From Syncephalis plumigaleata (lineage: Eukaryota; Zoopagomycota; Zoopagomycetes; Zoopagales; Piptocephalidaceae): a stretch of DNA of 64,000 nt. This document shows, in pieces, positions 1 through 11,205 of the stretch; the first letter of the stretch is position 1, and each line of letters starts with the position of its first letter. Below the pieces are notes generated by a model, which saw only the letters and a list, made by a program, of their open reading frames with translations, made no database searches and was not told the origin of the DNA. The stretch spans positions 310,001 to 374,000 of the forward strand of contig JAIXMF010000003.1 in NCBI GenBank assembly GCA_025201365.1, read 5' to 3'. Made by a program: the position numbers and the translations under genes.

Positions 1-2256
1 CTGGTAATGTCACCACGTCCCATTAACCAAATAGATAGACCAAAGCATATGACACCCCATAGTAATAGGATGCAGATGACGCCCTTGAGATGTTCATTAA
101 AGATGAACGACACCTCGCTAGGGAATAGGATCTTCTGGATGAGCTTGCCCTTATCGGTGGACGTACCCGTAGCCGTGACGAGGACCGTCACCTTTCCACC
201 ATCGTTGAAGGGGTTGCCGTTAACACGGTGGTACCGGCGAACAATGTGTTATTCTTGCTTGCACCATGCGCACGGTAGGCGACAGGCTCATCGACTAGCG
301 GGAATTTGCGAATTGGCATTGATTCACCGGTAAGTGAACTTTCATCGATAACTACCTCACCAGTGAGGATGGCCGCATCGCAGGGCAGTTGTAGGCCTTC
401 GGTAACTTCGAGCAAGTCACCGGGCACGAGTTCCGTCGTGCAAATGGATGTCCACTTGCCATCGCGAAGTACTTTACAGTCGTTTTTGTACTCGGCCAGC
501 GATTTCACCTTCTTCTCCGCTTTCAATCGTAGATACACTTTAACCAGGGCCGACACTAGGATCACCACCAATTGGACCAATCCCATATAGTAATAGGCGA
601 AGTAGAACCAGACCCATAGGCACATTAGCTGGTACAGGTAAAAGAATGCCTGGAACTCCTCAAGTAATGCTAGAGGGAAGCTAGGAACATGCACAGGAAT
701 AAAGTTCAATCCAAGTAAATTACGTAATTTAGCCGCTGAATGGCTAGTGTGTCCTTGTGTGTGTTGGCAATAATCACGATGTGTTTGTCCTAAATGATGC
801 TGATATTGTTGAAATCCTACGGGTGATTTATCCAATACATAGCGTGTACATTGATACTCGAAATAGCCCACAACGTCATGTCGATCAGCATGATTATTAT
901 TTGTTGTTGTTGTTGTTGTTGTTGTTGCAGTAGTGGTGGTGTGTATGGGTACCGTTGATACAATCGTATCCATGCCGAATAGACGAGAGAGACGACCCTC
1001 AATCAAGTGTAGTCGTTTCAGCCATCGACTATTATCCTCGAGTAGAATGACCGCATCACGTCTCGTTTCAATCTGTACAACACTGGCACCGCTAAGCTCG
1101 GTACGTAAGCGAAAGTAGTTGCGAATACGCTCATGTGTGATGTTAACAAGTATTAACCAGATGGTGGTGAAATGCCAAACGGTAACGAATATCTTCGAGG
1201 CTAGCTCGTTCTCGAGGAATATCCCAAAAGCAATACCCGTAACTAGACCGTAGTAGTCGGCCACGATGATACCAAGGATGACAAGCCACCAAAGAGTGGT
1301 GAGTTGCACGGTACAATAAACGAATAAACCGAAATAATCGTTACGATAGCCCTTAAAACGACCATTAGGTGGAATATCCGCGGCGATGCTTGATGGTTCA
1401 GTGGATTCCGTCGTGGAATGCGAATTGCGTGCCGTTGATTTCTCCTCGGATGGTGATGTCGCATCCTTGCTCGTTTTCTGTGTCGTGTTAATGAGGGTGG
1501 GTAAGGTGGACGCATCGAATACCGCAAATGGGCGCTCCTTCATTCGCTTGTAGGCGTGCCAAATACCGATTAATAAGAATTGCAGCGCAAAGTAGATGTA
1601 TTGAGATTGAAACATCGGCTCGGTATAGGTGAAGCTTGCCGGTGGCAGCGTGGGACAGTGTAGCCAGGCGTGTCGTTGTGTATTACGATCAAGCACGACA
1701 TCGGTGGTGCCGATAATACTCGTGTCGAGTGAGAGTGTCGAGGCACATAACGTAGAGACTAGCTCGCTCTTCGCCGTATCATTGAGCGATGGATCCATGA
1801 GCGGCACATTAACGAGTTGTCCCGCCATGCATGGTTGTAGGGCAGGCTGATTAGGTGCGGTATCACCACAGGTGCACACATTAGCCACGCCATTACAAGT
1901 GGAGTGACACGCGCCATCACCGCAGAATTGCGTGCCGGAAGGACAGATGGGTCTAACCATTGCGGGACAGTCACGCGCAGGGTCTACCACGCACAATGTG
2001 GCACATGCTTGATTGTACATGGGTCGTGCAGGACATTTGTTGCCATTATTGTCCCATATATTGACTAGATCGATGGAACGAATAGAATGCATATAATTCA
2101 TAATGTTAATAATGATAATAATTGAATAAGTAATAAGTAATAGTTACCTGTATTAAATGCGGGTAAAGCACTAACCGCTACCAATAAACGACCGAGTAGC
2201 AATAGTTGAATTAGTGTAGGCACAGCATGTTTGCCGTATCCACCAGAGTAGCGCAT
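1..2256 (-). CDS. P5-type cation/polyamine-transporting ATPase (ATP13A family), 3' part outside window
   Basis: P-type ATPase of the P5 group, probably P5B (vacuolar/lysosomal transporters of the ATP13A2/Ypk9 kind). Seen: the actuator-domain region with PGDLLEV, PCDAAIL and DESSLTGESMP, then the following TGTSTDKGKLIQKILFP stretch. The phosphorylation motif DKTGT would lie left of base 1. I place the start at 2256: exon 1 (2148-2256) encodes MRYSGGYGKHAVPTLIQ and a hydrophobic signal-like stretch. An 83-bp intron (2065-2147) then joins in phase to VNIWDNNGNKCPAR. Next comes a cysteine-rich segment of about 60 residues (CPSGTQFCGDGACHSTC and similar), a Thr/Asn-rich low-complexity run, and several membrane segments. 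The frame breaks near base 228, where one T or A seems missing between GTTVL and NGNPFNDGGKV. The Cys-rich head is not in yeast Ypk9 as I know it. P5 is firm; P5B over P5A is inference. Confidence 0.85.
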
Positions 2257-3800
2257 AATGTCGCTGAATCACAGTAATGATGATAGAGAAAGAACACTAA
2301 ATATAAATAAGTAACAAACAGATGATGGTGAGGAATATTGTCAATGGTAATTGTATCGTTCGTACATACAGATTGCTGGATGGCAAGGAGATATCAATTC
2401 CTGTTTGCAAATAGCTTTTGTTTCACACCATTAATACAAGTACGGGAGTAGTATTTGGAGCGAATCAACGATAGTAACAGGTTAATAGCGGCGATCGACA
2501 CAAGAATATTGTTATTAAAGAGAGTACGAGAGAAAGAGCGCGAATGATTAGATAATAGGTATGGAGTACAAAGCAGTGTACACCAACAAGCAATGCAACA
2601 CCAGATAATCTTATGCTATTTGTTATCCAACTGGTGTGCAATTACATAAAATGATCTACTATCAAATGATCAACACCGTAGTAATGGTGTAGACAATGAC
2701 AATAATATATTAGTAGTAATTGTAGTAGTAGTAGTAGTAGTGGCAGCAGTAACGATGGAAACAATTGCCACTACACGGAAAGGTGTGTCCAAATATCCAA
2801 ATAATAGAAAGAGAAAGCGAGAATGAATGAATAGATAGATAGATGGAGAGAAACGATAACAACAACAGTTGCAATTAATATTGGCAGATGTCGCTTTTTA
2901 ATAGGCAATACAAGTCGACAATATTGGCCAGTATGTAGCTAGCAAATTACCGACTGTGCCGCGCGAGTGCACAAACATACCAATGTGTAACCATAGGCTA
3001 AAGCCGTTGTAAGCACATCCTCGGTTATTTCTCGTAATTTCAAAGAAGTGCTAACAAGTAGACACGTGCACTTGCCCACTTGAAACACGGATGTCAAAGC
3101 CAATGGTAGCGGGGATAACGATACTACTGGGCCACCTGTAAACGACAGGTTTAAACCCGTTATTCGTTACCATTGGCAGTGTGCACGGGTGTTAGGATAT
3201 TCGCAAACTCTATACGTGTGCGCAGGTGTGCACGTATGTCTGTATGGAAGAGATAGACAAGTGGCGTGGAGGTGCAAACCATATTTGTAACCAGTACCAG
3301 TCTTACCTTTCCCCTTTTCTTCAAGCTAGATAAGCCTTGGAAGTTTAGCTGTGTGTATATTTATCGTACGTATCTCGTAATAGCGCTAGATATCATACAC
3401 GCCTAGTAGGAAGGATGAGCTCTTAATCATAGGATAACACGCGTACACGGAAAGAGAAAGAAAAAGAGAAAGAAAAGAACAGGAATAAACACTGATTAAC
3501 ACTAACAGGCGAGAAGATAAGAGAAGAGAAGAGAAAAGAAGGAAAGAAAAGAGGGGAAAGAGAAGAGGCCGTGAATATACGCGTATATTCACTACTACTA
3601 CCTGTGACTGATGATGGATGATGAACGAGATGATGACGCCCGATCTAGAAATCCTGTACTCCGTAATTGGTTTTTTCATTATCGCTCGCCCTATACGCCT
3701 TCTTCTTTTACTCATTTATCACTGCTAACTGGAGGTATCACGTGAATTTGATAGGATTATTTTCCTAACTAGTTAATCCACGGAATAAATCCATAACCTT
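2257..3800. other. Intergenic stretch, no gene recognised
   Basis: Upstream of the P5 ATPase start. It holds AT-rich microsatellite-like runs (ATAG and TAG repeats) and a small hairpin at about 3133-3150 (ACCTGT, 5-base loop, ACAGGT). A purine-rich stretch at 3440-3570 gives a spurious open frame on the minus strand. I see no protein motif and no splice-supported exon. Confidence 0.6.
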
Positions 3801-3814
3801 CGGTAAATTACAGG

Positions 3815-4400
3815 GCTTTTCCATCCAATTTGCGCATTTATCCTTTAACATTTGCAGTTTATTAATAAATAGATTTACTCAATTGTTAACACCATTATCA
3901 CCATAGAAATGCCAATTGACATAGCATGATAATAATAACAATTCAGTATTCAGTAATGGATCATTTATTGATAGCAATAACTATCATCATCAATTCTATA
4001 AGGTAGATGATACAAGTGTACTAGTATAGTTGGATATTGCCATGTCATGTACTTACAAGTAGCAATAAATTAGTATGGTAGATATATTATGATGATAATG
4101 CTTACGATTGAGTGCATATGAGTAGCAACGAGTGGACAAAGTGAATACACGATAAACAATGTAATAAACAAGCAGTAACTAGTAGAATGACTGACTTGTC
4201 ACGATGAGCAAGGAACGAGCAAGGAAGGGTGCATGAACACGTATGCAGTTTATTTGAAGAAGCAGTGTATGCTTGTAGGTGAATAGAGTATGTAGATGGT
4301 AGTAAACAAATAAAAATACAAATAAAAGCATGACGTAAGGGTGGCATACAAACAGATGACGGAAAAGAGCGGTAAAAGTAAAAGGTGCACGCCGATATAG
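3815..4400 (-). repeat. Dispersed repeat, copy A (about 580 bp)
   Basis: Reverse-complement sequence here matches 23125-23700 at roughly 90 percent identity by eye over nearly the whole length, including a stretch that translates as MPPLRHAFICIFICLLPST in both copies. No transposase, reverse transcriptase, clear terminal inverted repeat or target-site duplication was found. It may be a non-autonomous element or a segmental duplication. Shorter related copies lie at about 5870-6010 and 17135-17265. Confidence 0.8.
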
Positions 4401-4740
4401 ATCAAATTGATTCATGTTTATTAATATTGCTAGTGGATGCTTGTCAACGATGAATGGCAATGAGTGTTGGCAGTAAACATTAGCATGGTTGATTATCCCG
4501 TCATGCTGTCGTTGTTGTTGAATATTAGTTGATTGACATTTAGAATGGGAATTAGTACATATTGCCTGGATGTTGTCACTTGTATTAACAATGAATAGAA
4601 ATGACAACCTACCGAATAGAATGGAAATAGTATGCAGTCAATATTGTTGACAGTTGGATGTTCTAATTGTAATATTGTTATTGTATTGTAATAAATGAAC
4701 TTACCTGTAATTAATACTTATGAATGAATGAATGGATTAC

Positions 4741-5110
4741 AATAAAGTGTTAAGATATGTTATGTCCCCATCATATCCGCAGCCGTAGCCATAGCCTTTT
4801 CTATGGAGCGGACATGCAATGCTGAGTCAGCTGGATAGCCTTACGACAATATACCACTATACTGCTGAATGTTAGTGTGATAACATTGAGCAGTAAAACT
4901 ACGGAAGAGCAGGCATATGGTCCATTCATTGCAAATGGCCATACACCACATCGACAGTATGATGGTGATGCTGGCTAAGCATCACCGCCATAGACGATGC
5001 TGCTACTTCCGTAGCGGTTCATGGTACATCAACTGAAGCACATACGATGGGATCAGTAAATTAGCACATTTATACAAAATGTATTGGTGCTAATGGGACA
5101 TGACATAATA
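4741..5110. other. Cluster of hairpins; candidate structured RNA or foldback element
   Basis: At least five stems occur in 370 bp. They are CCATAG/CTATGG (about 4789-4806), CTGCTGAATGTTA/TAACATTGAGCAG (4862-4892), CTACGGAAG/CTTCCGTAG (about 4899-5013), GGTGATGCT/AGCATCACC (about 4963-4986, nested in the last) and TTAGCAC/GTGCTAA (about 5061-5093). The ends loosely mirror each other (TATGTCCCCAT, then ATGGGACATGACATA). I do not recognise an snRNA, SRP, RNase P or telomerase RNA core. It could equally be a degenerate foldback transposon. Confidence 0.45.
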
Positions 5111-5869
5111 AATGAGGGGATTTGGAAGTGGAGATATGAATAAAAGTACAATTAGAATGCGATAGGATAGCGCAAATAAAGAGTGATTAAACATACACAA
5201 AAACATATCATTAAATAAGGGCAGTCACCATAATACCAAGTAAACTAGGCCCTTCTCCTTGAAGTAGCAACATGATGATCAAATATCACGGCAAAGCATA
5301 ACTTACATGATATTATGATGGCAAATTACCTAAACACATATCAACATAGAATAAAGATATGTATTCAAGTATTTGCAAACCGATACACTCCATAATATTC
5401 ATATAATAGAGAGGCTACCCGGCTACATTACAACTGAATGACCTGTAGAACAATAAAGGTATCTCCATCCCTCCACACTACGTATCTTTACTGGCTAGTT
5501 AAGTTCATTTATTCCCTCATTGTTTTGCAGTAGCTTCATATTATACAATATACGGATGTCCGCAAGCAAGTATCGTAGAACCGACACCCGTTACAGGTAT
5601 CGATATTCACTGAGTGGAAAAATGTCAACTACGCTCACTACCAAACTCAGCGCTACGCTACACGCAAACAGTTTACAGAGCACTGACCTATTTTACTATG
5701 TGTATGTTTAAACAACAAAAGAATAAATAGTTCATTTGAATGACAAAGAAGAGAAGAAGAAGAGAAGAAAAGAAAGCGAAGAGTAAAGAGAAGTGGTGTG
5801 AAGAGAAGTGGTGTGAGTCATTAAAAGCTCACTATGTAGTGAGTGCTATGATGCCGTCATCATTGGCCA
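5111..5869. other. Intergenic, no gene recognised
   Basis: AT-rich sequence with a purine run (about 5740-5815) and a perfect palindromic stem CTCACTA-TG-TAGTGAG near 5827. The short frame at 5520-5711 shows no family features. Confidence 0.5.
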
Positions 5870-6010
5870 TTTAGGTTATACAAACTTCAGTATTTGGTAA
5901 TAAATGTTTCAGTGATAGCGATAGCATCGTCTACCTTATAGCATCGTGACGATACAAGCGTAGCAGTATGGTTGATATTCACATGCGATGTACTTGCAAG
6001 TAGCAATAAG
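5870..6010 (-). repeat. Dispersed repeat, degenerate copy C
   Basis: Matches the 3960-4080 part of copy A in the same orientation, with landmarks such as GATACAAG, a GTACTTGCAAGTAGCAATAA stretch and a CTACCTTATAG box. It is clearly more diverged than copies A and B. It lies just upstream of the Cdc20-like gene. Confidence 0.5.
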
Positions 6011-6431
6011 CACGTATAAAAATACAATACAAAGCATACCGTGTAGTATACGAATGCTATCCGCTTTGCAAAACATATACTCGAACTACCTTTCCTCAGC
6101 ATTGTATATTTTGTATACATCCTCGCGATATTGTCCATTACGTTTATTCTTCTATTTTTCTCGCTCGCTTTGTAAATATTATGAGCGCAGTACTTTTCCT
6201 TTCCTGTATATCCTCCATAACCTTCGTCAATAACCTCGTTCACTTTATATCTTAGCGATTACGTGTTTCTACTGCTACTACTACTGCAATAGCAGTTTGT
6301 ACTTGCTACCGCTGATCGAGACACGCGTTGTTTGCTATCGGTCTAGAAGTCGCAGTTTCTCAAGTTTTAAGCTTTGCGTCCTTAAATCTTCCTGTTTATA
6401 CACTGTATATTTCATATTAGCGGCAAACAGT

Positions 6432-7831
6432 ATGACTACTTCAAATCTTAGCAGTCATAGTGGAGTAGTCACCCGAGCTATGGCACGCCGATTACGGAGT
6501 GACAGAGCAGCAACATCTACCACTACTACTACCACTACTGCTACCGCTGGCACTACCACTACCACCACTACTGCTACCACTACTAGCACTGGCACCACTA
6601 CCACCACCACCAACACAGAGCCAACATTCGACGAAACGACGTTATTAGAAGATAATGATTTTCAACATATAGCGGCATCGTCATCGTCACCGCCACCACC
6701 ACAATTCCACCGAAGTGACTTCTCTAGAATGTTGGCGACAATATCTAGTATAATTAGACCGTATAGATTTGATACGGAGCGACAAACTCATGGATCGGTG
6801 AACGTCTCTTATCACAATTAACCGCACCAGCGTACGCAACAAGCATAGTTCAACACCTTTATTCTAATCCTATTGATTGGTCACCAATCAATTTGTTAGC
6901 AGTCGGAACAAACGAGCACTTAACCGTAGTGAACACTACCACCGGTGCTGATATTAAATTGGATGATATAAGCGCAAACAATCCAATTACATGTGTAAGC
7001 TGGATGAAGGAAGTAAGTGGCAATCACTTCTAGTCAATTGTACCAAAATTTATTAATCCATTTACTTTCCTTTTATGTAGAGACCATACTTGGCTGTTGC
7101 AACAGCCAATGGTACTATTAACGTATGGGACGTAAATCAAGAGCGAGTGCTAGTACATACGGCAGATCAGAGCACCCAATATACGCTATGACATGGTGTG
7201 GCTCAGTGTTAGACTCGGCGAACGGCGAAAATGGCGGAAGAATCATGCGGCGGGATATAAGAGCTCCGATATTGAGGAAGAACGGTACCTCGAGCATACA
7301 TCTGATGTATGTTGTTTGCACTGGAATCGTGCAAATACCTATCAAGTTAGCGGTAGTATGAATGGCCACTTATTGCTTTGGGACAAATATTCACGTTTCC
7401 TATTCGTCGCTTGAATAATGGTTGTGATGCAATCAAAGCTGCCGCTTGGTCAACACATCGCGACGACTTACTAGTAGTCGGTGATGATTCGAGATATGGT
7501 AAAATTAGACTATGGATGTAACAATGTTATATCTATAGTCAGTTGAAACAAATTCTAAAGTAAGTAACTTGGCCTGGTTACCGCATAACCGCGGCATCTT
7601 ATCAACACATACTGCAGGAGAATATACGCTTTGGGAGTATCCAGAGCTGATGCAACCGGACGTTGTCACTGAGATGGGTGACCGTATTGGACGTCATGCT
7701 GATCTGGACTTAATCAGCATGGCAACTGGACACGACAATGGTGTTCATATCTGGCCACCTCGCCAGATGGCAATGTGTTTGCCACTAGTGCGCCCAACAA
7801 GCCCCTCTCCTCTGGGAGATGTAAACTCATG
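6432..7831 (+). CDS. Divergent Cdc20/Fizzy-like WD40 protein, frame broken
   Basis: WD40 activator of the anaphase-promoting complex type. The order of conserved pieces matches the family: GERLLSQ, NPIDWSPINLLAVGT, NPITCVSWMKERPYLAVAT, NGTINVWDV, MTWCGSVLDSANGENGGRI, MRRDIR, SGSMNGHLLLWD, IKAAAWSTHRDDLLVVG, GKIRLW, then LAWLPHNRGILST near the C terminus. The N terminus is Thr-rich low complexity; I see no clear C-box or D-box. One 68-bp intron (7013-7080). About five single-base deletions shift the frame (near 6800, 7160, 7255, 7400, 7517) and an in-frame TAG remains near 7540, so it is either a pseudogene or a real gene hit by consensus errors. Start chosen at MTTSNLSS; an upstream Met at 6297 is less likely. 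AATAAA follows at 7857. Confidence 0.65.
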
Positions 7832-7856
7832 AATTGAGTTCTACTTTAGTGAACAT

Positions 7857-7862
7857 AATAAA
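7857..7862 (+). terminator. Poly(A) signal AATAAA of the Cdc20-like gene
   Basis: AATAAA lies 26 bases after the stop, followed by T/G-rich sequence. Canonical position and motif. Confidence 0.5.
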
Positions 7863-7869
7863 GTTGTTC

Positions 7870-9240
7870 CTTCAAACATTAATGGTTACTCGTTGTTTGT
7901 ATCGCTATCAATCAATACATAATGCACGCTAATGCACACACGCTCTCTCGTTTATTGCTTTTTATTCTTTTATTCGTCCTCTGACCACACATACACCACT
8001 ACAACTCATGCTTTTCCTCTTACTCCACCTTCGTTTACAGTCATATACAGGCTACACTTAGCTGCAAGCGTATACTACTTGTCTTTGTGTTGTTCTCGGT
8101 CGGTCGTCTTATTCCCGTCTAGTCTGCTGCTTTGCCAATGACTACTTGTCGAATATGTTGATTGTATGTCTCGTACTCGTATTTTGTATCGCTACTCGTC
8201 GGCAGCCTCACTCCAATCTGTATACTCTGTCATAGGCACACTTTGCTCTTCACGCTGTGTAGTAGCTGGTTCTTTATTCGTTGTCGATCAACGTGGCATA
8301 TACCCACTGGGTCTTTCATACTGGTCTATCCTCTATTCAGTTCTCTCTTTCTCGCTCCCTTGTCTACTTGCTTGCGACATCCCTTGCCCTCACTCGTGTA
8401 TTTCTATTATTTCCTGCCGTGTCCTTTATTCACGACGTTTGCTTGCCGCGTTGTACCACTTTATCCACGTTGACTTGCTGATCTTTGCTCGTAGTATGTG
8501 GGGACACGTACGCATATGTAACACTCGCACTATGCATTAGGCACCACACTTGCTTGTCAGCATACAACGTCTCCACTCGCTGTTTTGCCTACTTACTCGT
8601 GATTTATACATATATGCAAGTACGCGATACTCGTGTTAATTACTAGTCAGTGCTTTTGTTCCTCCAATTGCGATATGTATACGTAACGAACACTACACCT
8701 TCTACTAGTGCGTTGTGAAAGTACGCGTACATACATAATATCCGTGCTAACTACTACCATTGCGTCGCTTAGCACTTGTATTTGTAATGGTACTGTATGA
8801 CATTGTATTGCACGTTGTCAATGTGCCGAGTAACTCCTATATGCTGGCTATATCTTTATTTGCATAGTATATAGCAATAGCCAACATGGCACTAATAAAC
8901 GATAATAATGCTAATCCATAAGATGTTAATAAAATCCATTCTTAAGCAACTGGATAACCAATGCCATTTGTGATAGAAGGATTGAAGAGAGTAATGTACA
9001 ATTGCTGTACGGCGTTTGGCGTATATGATGTCTTAAGTATGGATTGCCATATATAAAAGATGTTTGTGTGATCAGTTGGCTTGTCGCTTTCAATAAAGAC
9101 TTTATCCTATTTATCTCCTTTCTATTGTTGCCTATTCTTGTCTGAATTCGTTCATTCGTCTCGTTTACTTGTCACTAACCCACGCTCATGCCATCCTCCT
9201 TACAAACTATTGAAGCATAGACTAACCTTAATAATAATAA
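7870..9240. other. Intergenic, pyrimidine-rich, no gene recognised
   Basis: C/T-rich sequence gives overlapping leucine/serine-rich open frames on the plus strand (8162-8540), none with a family motif. The composition resembles the degenerate CT-blocks at 46.5-49.8 kb, but no specific shared unit was seen. Confidence 0.5.
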
Positions 9241-9248
9241 TAATAATA

Positions 9249-10937
9249 TGGAGGAATGTATATTTACAGAAGATAATGGTGTTTCACCAGTATCCTCGCT
9301 GCCTCCTCCTCTTCGTTCAACAGCAATGAAACCACGTCAACTGACATGAATAAGGAAAAGGTACATATCTATTGTTATCACATAACTATACGATACTTAT
9401 ATACTCATGTCGTATTCCTAGGCAGCAACGAATACTAGTGCGTTGAACCGATTCTTATTCTACTCAGCTAAAACGGGTGTAGTCAAGGCGGACACTTTTG
9501 AAGCTATCGCATCGCTTACCATGTCTAGTCCCGGGTTGCCTGAAGCACAGGCAGATCATATGATACAATTGTTGAGCGAGGAAACCTTCTGGTTAGATGT
9601 GACTGCACCCACTCTAGAGGAGATGGAGATGCTCCGTAAAGTAAGCAATGATACATTGCCGTATTCACTAGTTTACACACTCGTATCGTCCACTAACGAG
9701 CTTATTGTATTCTAGGTGTTTGAACTACATCCATTGACGGTGAGGACATTCTAATCGAAGACACCGGGAAAAGTGCGAAGTGTTCGCGCATTACTACTTT
9801 TGCTGTTTCCGTACCTTTGATCCTAATCCACAAAGTGATTACTTCATGCAACCGATCAATGTTTCAACGTCATATCCAACCATTTTATATTGACATTTCA
9901 TCATCAGCCTTATCATCATACGGAGAACGTATTGTATCGATTACAACGACAGTTTATTCTTGCTAACGAGGAGAAAGCAGCAATGTCTACCCTACTGATA
10001 GGTTAGATGATAATGAGAATGAACAGGAAGATGTGGATGTGAATGAGGATAGGATGCAACACTTATCGCATGCGCCTATTGTGCCGACTTGGGTCAACTA
10101 CGCGCTACTCGATGATGTTACCGATGGATTTGCACCGTTAATGAATCAATTGCAAATGGAGGTGGATAGTGTGGATGAACTAGTGTTAGTCCTACGTCAA
10201 TCCGAACAAACGGACATGCTACGACGATTGGGCGAGGCACGACGAAGAGTGGTCGCTGCCGGCAGACTACTCAACACTAAACCTGATGTAGTTAGGAGTC
10301 TAATTAAATGGCGACAAGGACTAACAGAGGTGGTAATGAACAGCAACAGCAACAAGAGGAGGAGGAGGAGGAAGAGGAGAAATCACCGATATTAATGCTT
10401 ACTTGAGCGACATTCTCGGTGAGTATACATTCTATATTCTACATGATCTTTATTAATCGTAATACTTATGAATGTACCTCTGCATTGTATCTAGACCATT
10501 TAATTGCCATGTCACAAAATATACTACACTATGAGCGTATTCTTAGTCGTGCACATGCCAATTATTGGGACAGATCAATGTGGAACTAGCGAAAAGTTCA
10601 AATCGTACCAATGATTCAATTGCTTGGTTGACTACCATGGGTACAATGCTTATACCAATGCATGTAATTACTGGTAAGTAGTGAATTGTATTCTATACGC
10701 TTTAGTATTACTAATAAATAGGCACATCAACTATCAGGAATATGGGGTATGAACATTAATCTGCCAGGTTTAGACGTTGATAACCTGACATGGTTCTTTG
10801 GTATCTTCACTGTTATGTGTATTATCTCTACTACCGTGTACTTTCGATTTCGACCAAAACGACGTAGAACATTCCTACCGAACATGCACTCGTATCAGTA
10901 TGTTATTCGATCATTCAAAGGTGCAAAGAACGTATAG
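9249..10937 (+). CDS. CorA-family magnesium transporter, Alr1/Mnr2 type
   Basis: Membrane Mg2+ channel of the fungal Alr/Mnr2 branch of CorA. Seen in order: RFLFYSAKTGVVKADTFEAI, FWLDVTAPTLEEMEMLRKVF, ELHPLTVEDI, CEVFAHYYFCCFRTFDP, HHTENVLYRLQRQF, a helical stalk, SSNRTNDSIAWLTTMGTML (first membrane helix) and WGMNINLPG, the diagnostic GMN filter motif, near 10745. A second helix, WFFGIFTVMCIISTTVYF, and a basic tail follow. Introns: 9361-9421, 9641-9715, 10419-10494, 10674-10737. Single-base deletions break the frame near 9290, 9736, 9754, 10380 and 10575. The start is uncertain because the N terminus is Ser-rich and poorly conserved; 9249 is the best in-context ATG. A short repeat-like tail lies downstream (about 11055-11120). 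Confidence 0.88.
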
Positions 10938-11205
10938 AGAAAATAATTATACGCAATACTTATTTGTATCTACACTGACTTATACAACCACTGGAATGTT
11001 ATCCTTTTCTGCAATTTTGTCCATTACTCCATGTAAACTTAATCAACTCTATTTACATTGCTCATTATAATAATAAAGACTAATAATGTTAACTGGTTGG
11101 AAAGACCACTGTATAGAGTGCAATTTAATAAGAGTAAATGATAGATTATCGCTTTTATTGCTCTTTATTCTTCTAATTATAAATATCTCTACTTGATATA
11201 AGCAA

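Noticed and set aside
3386-3715. 109-codon minus frame with Leu/Ser run
   Set aside because: Translation of a purine-rich low-complexity stretch.
4102-4607. Minus-strand frames of 81 and 142 codons with hydrophobic runs
   Set aside because: They overlap dispersed repeat copy A. The shared peptide with copy B reflects repeat DNA identity, and the frames differ downstream.
4895-4925. CGGAAGAGCAGG resembling the SRP RNA helix 8 loop
   Set aside because: The surrounding stem and the rest of an SRP RNA are absent.
5887-6243. 118-codon minus-strand frame with two hydrophobic helices
   Set aside because: Overlaps degenerate repeat copy C and matches no family; a chance frame in AT-rich DNA is simpler.
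8162-8540. Overlapping plus-strand frames of 103 and 124 codons
   Set aside because: Open in two frames at once in pyrimidine-rich DNA; no motif.
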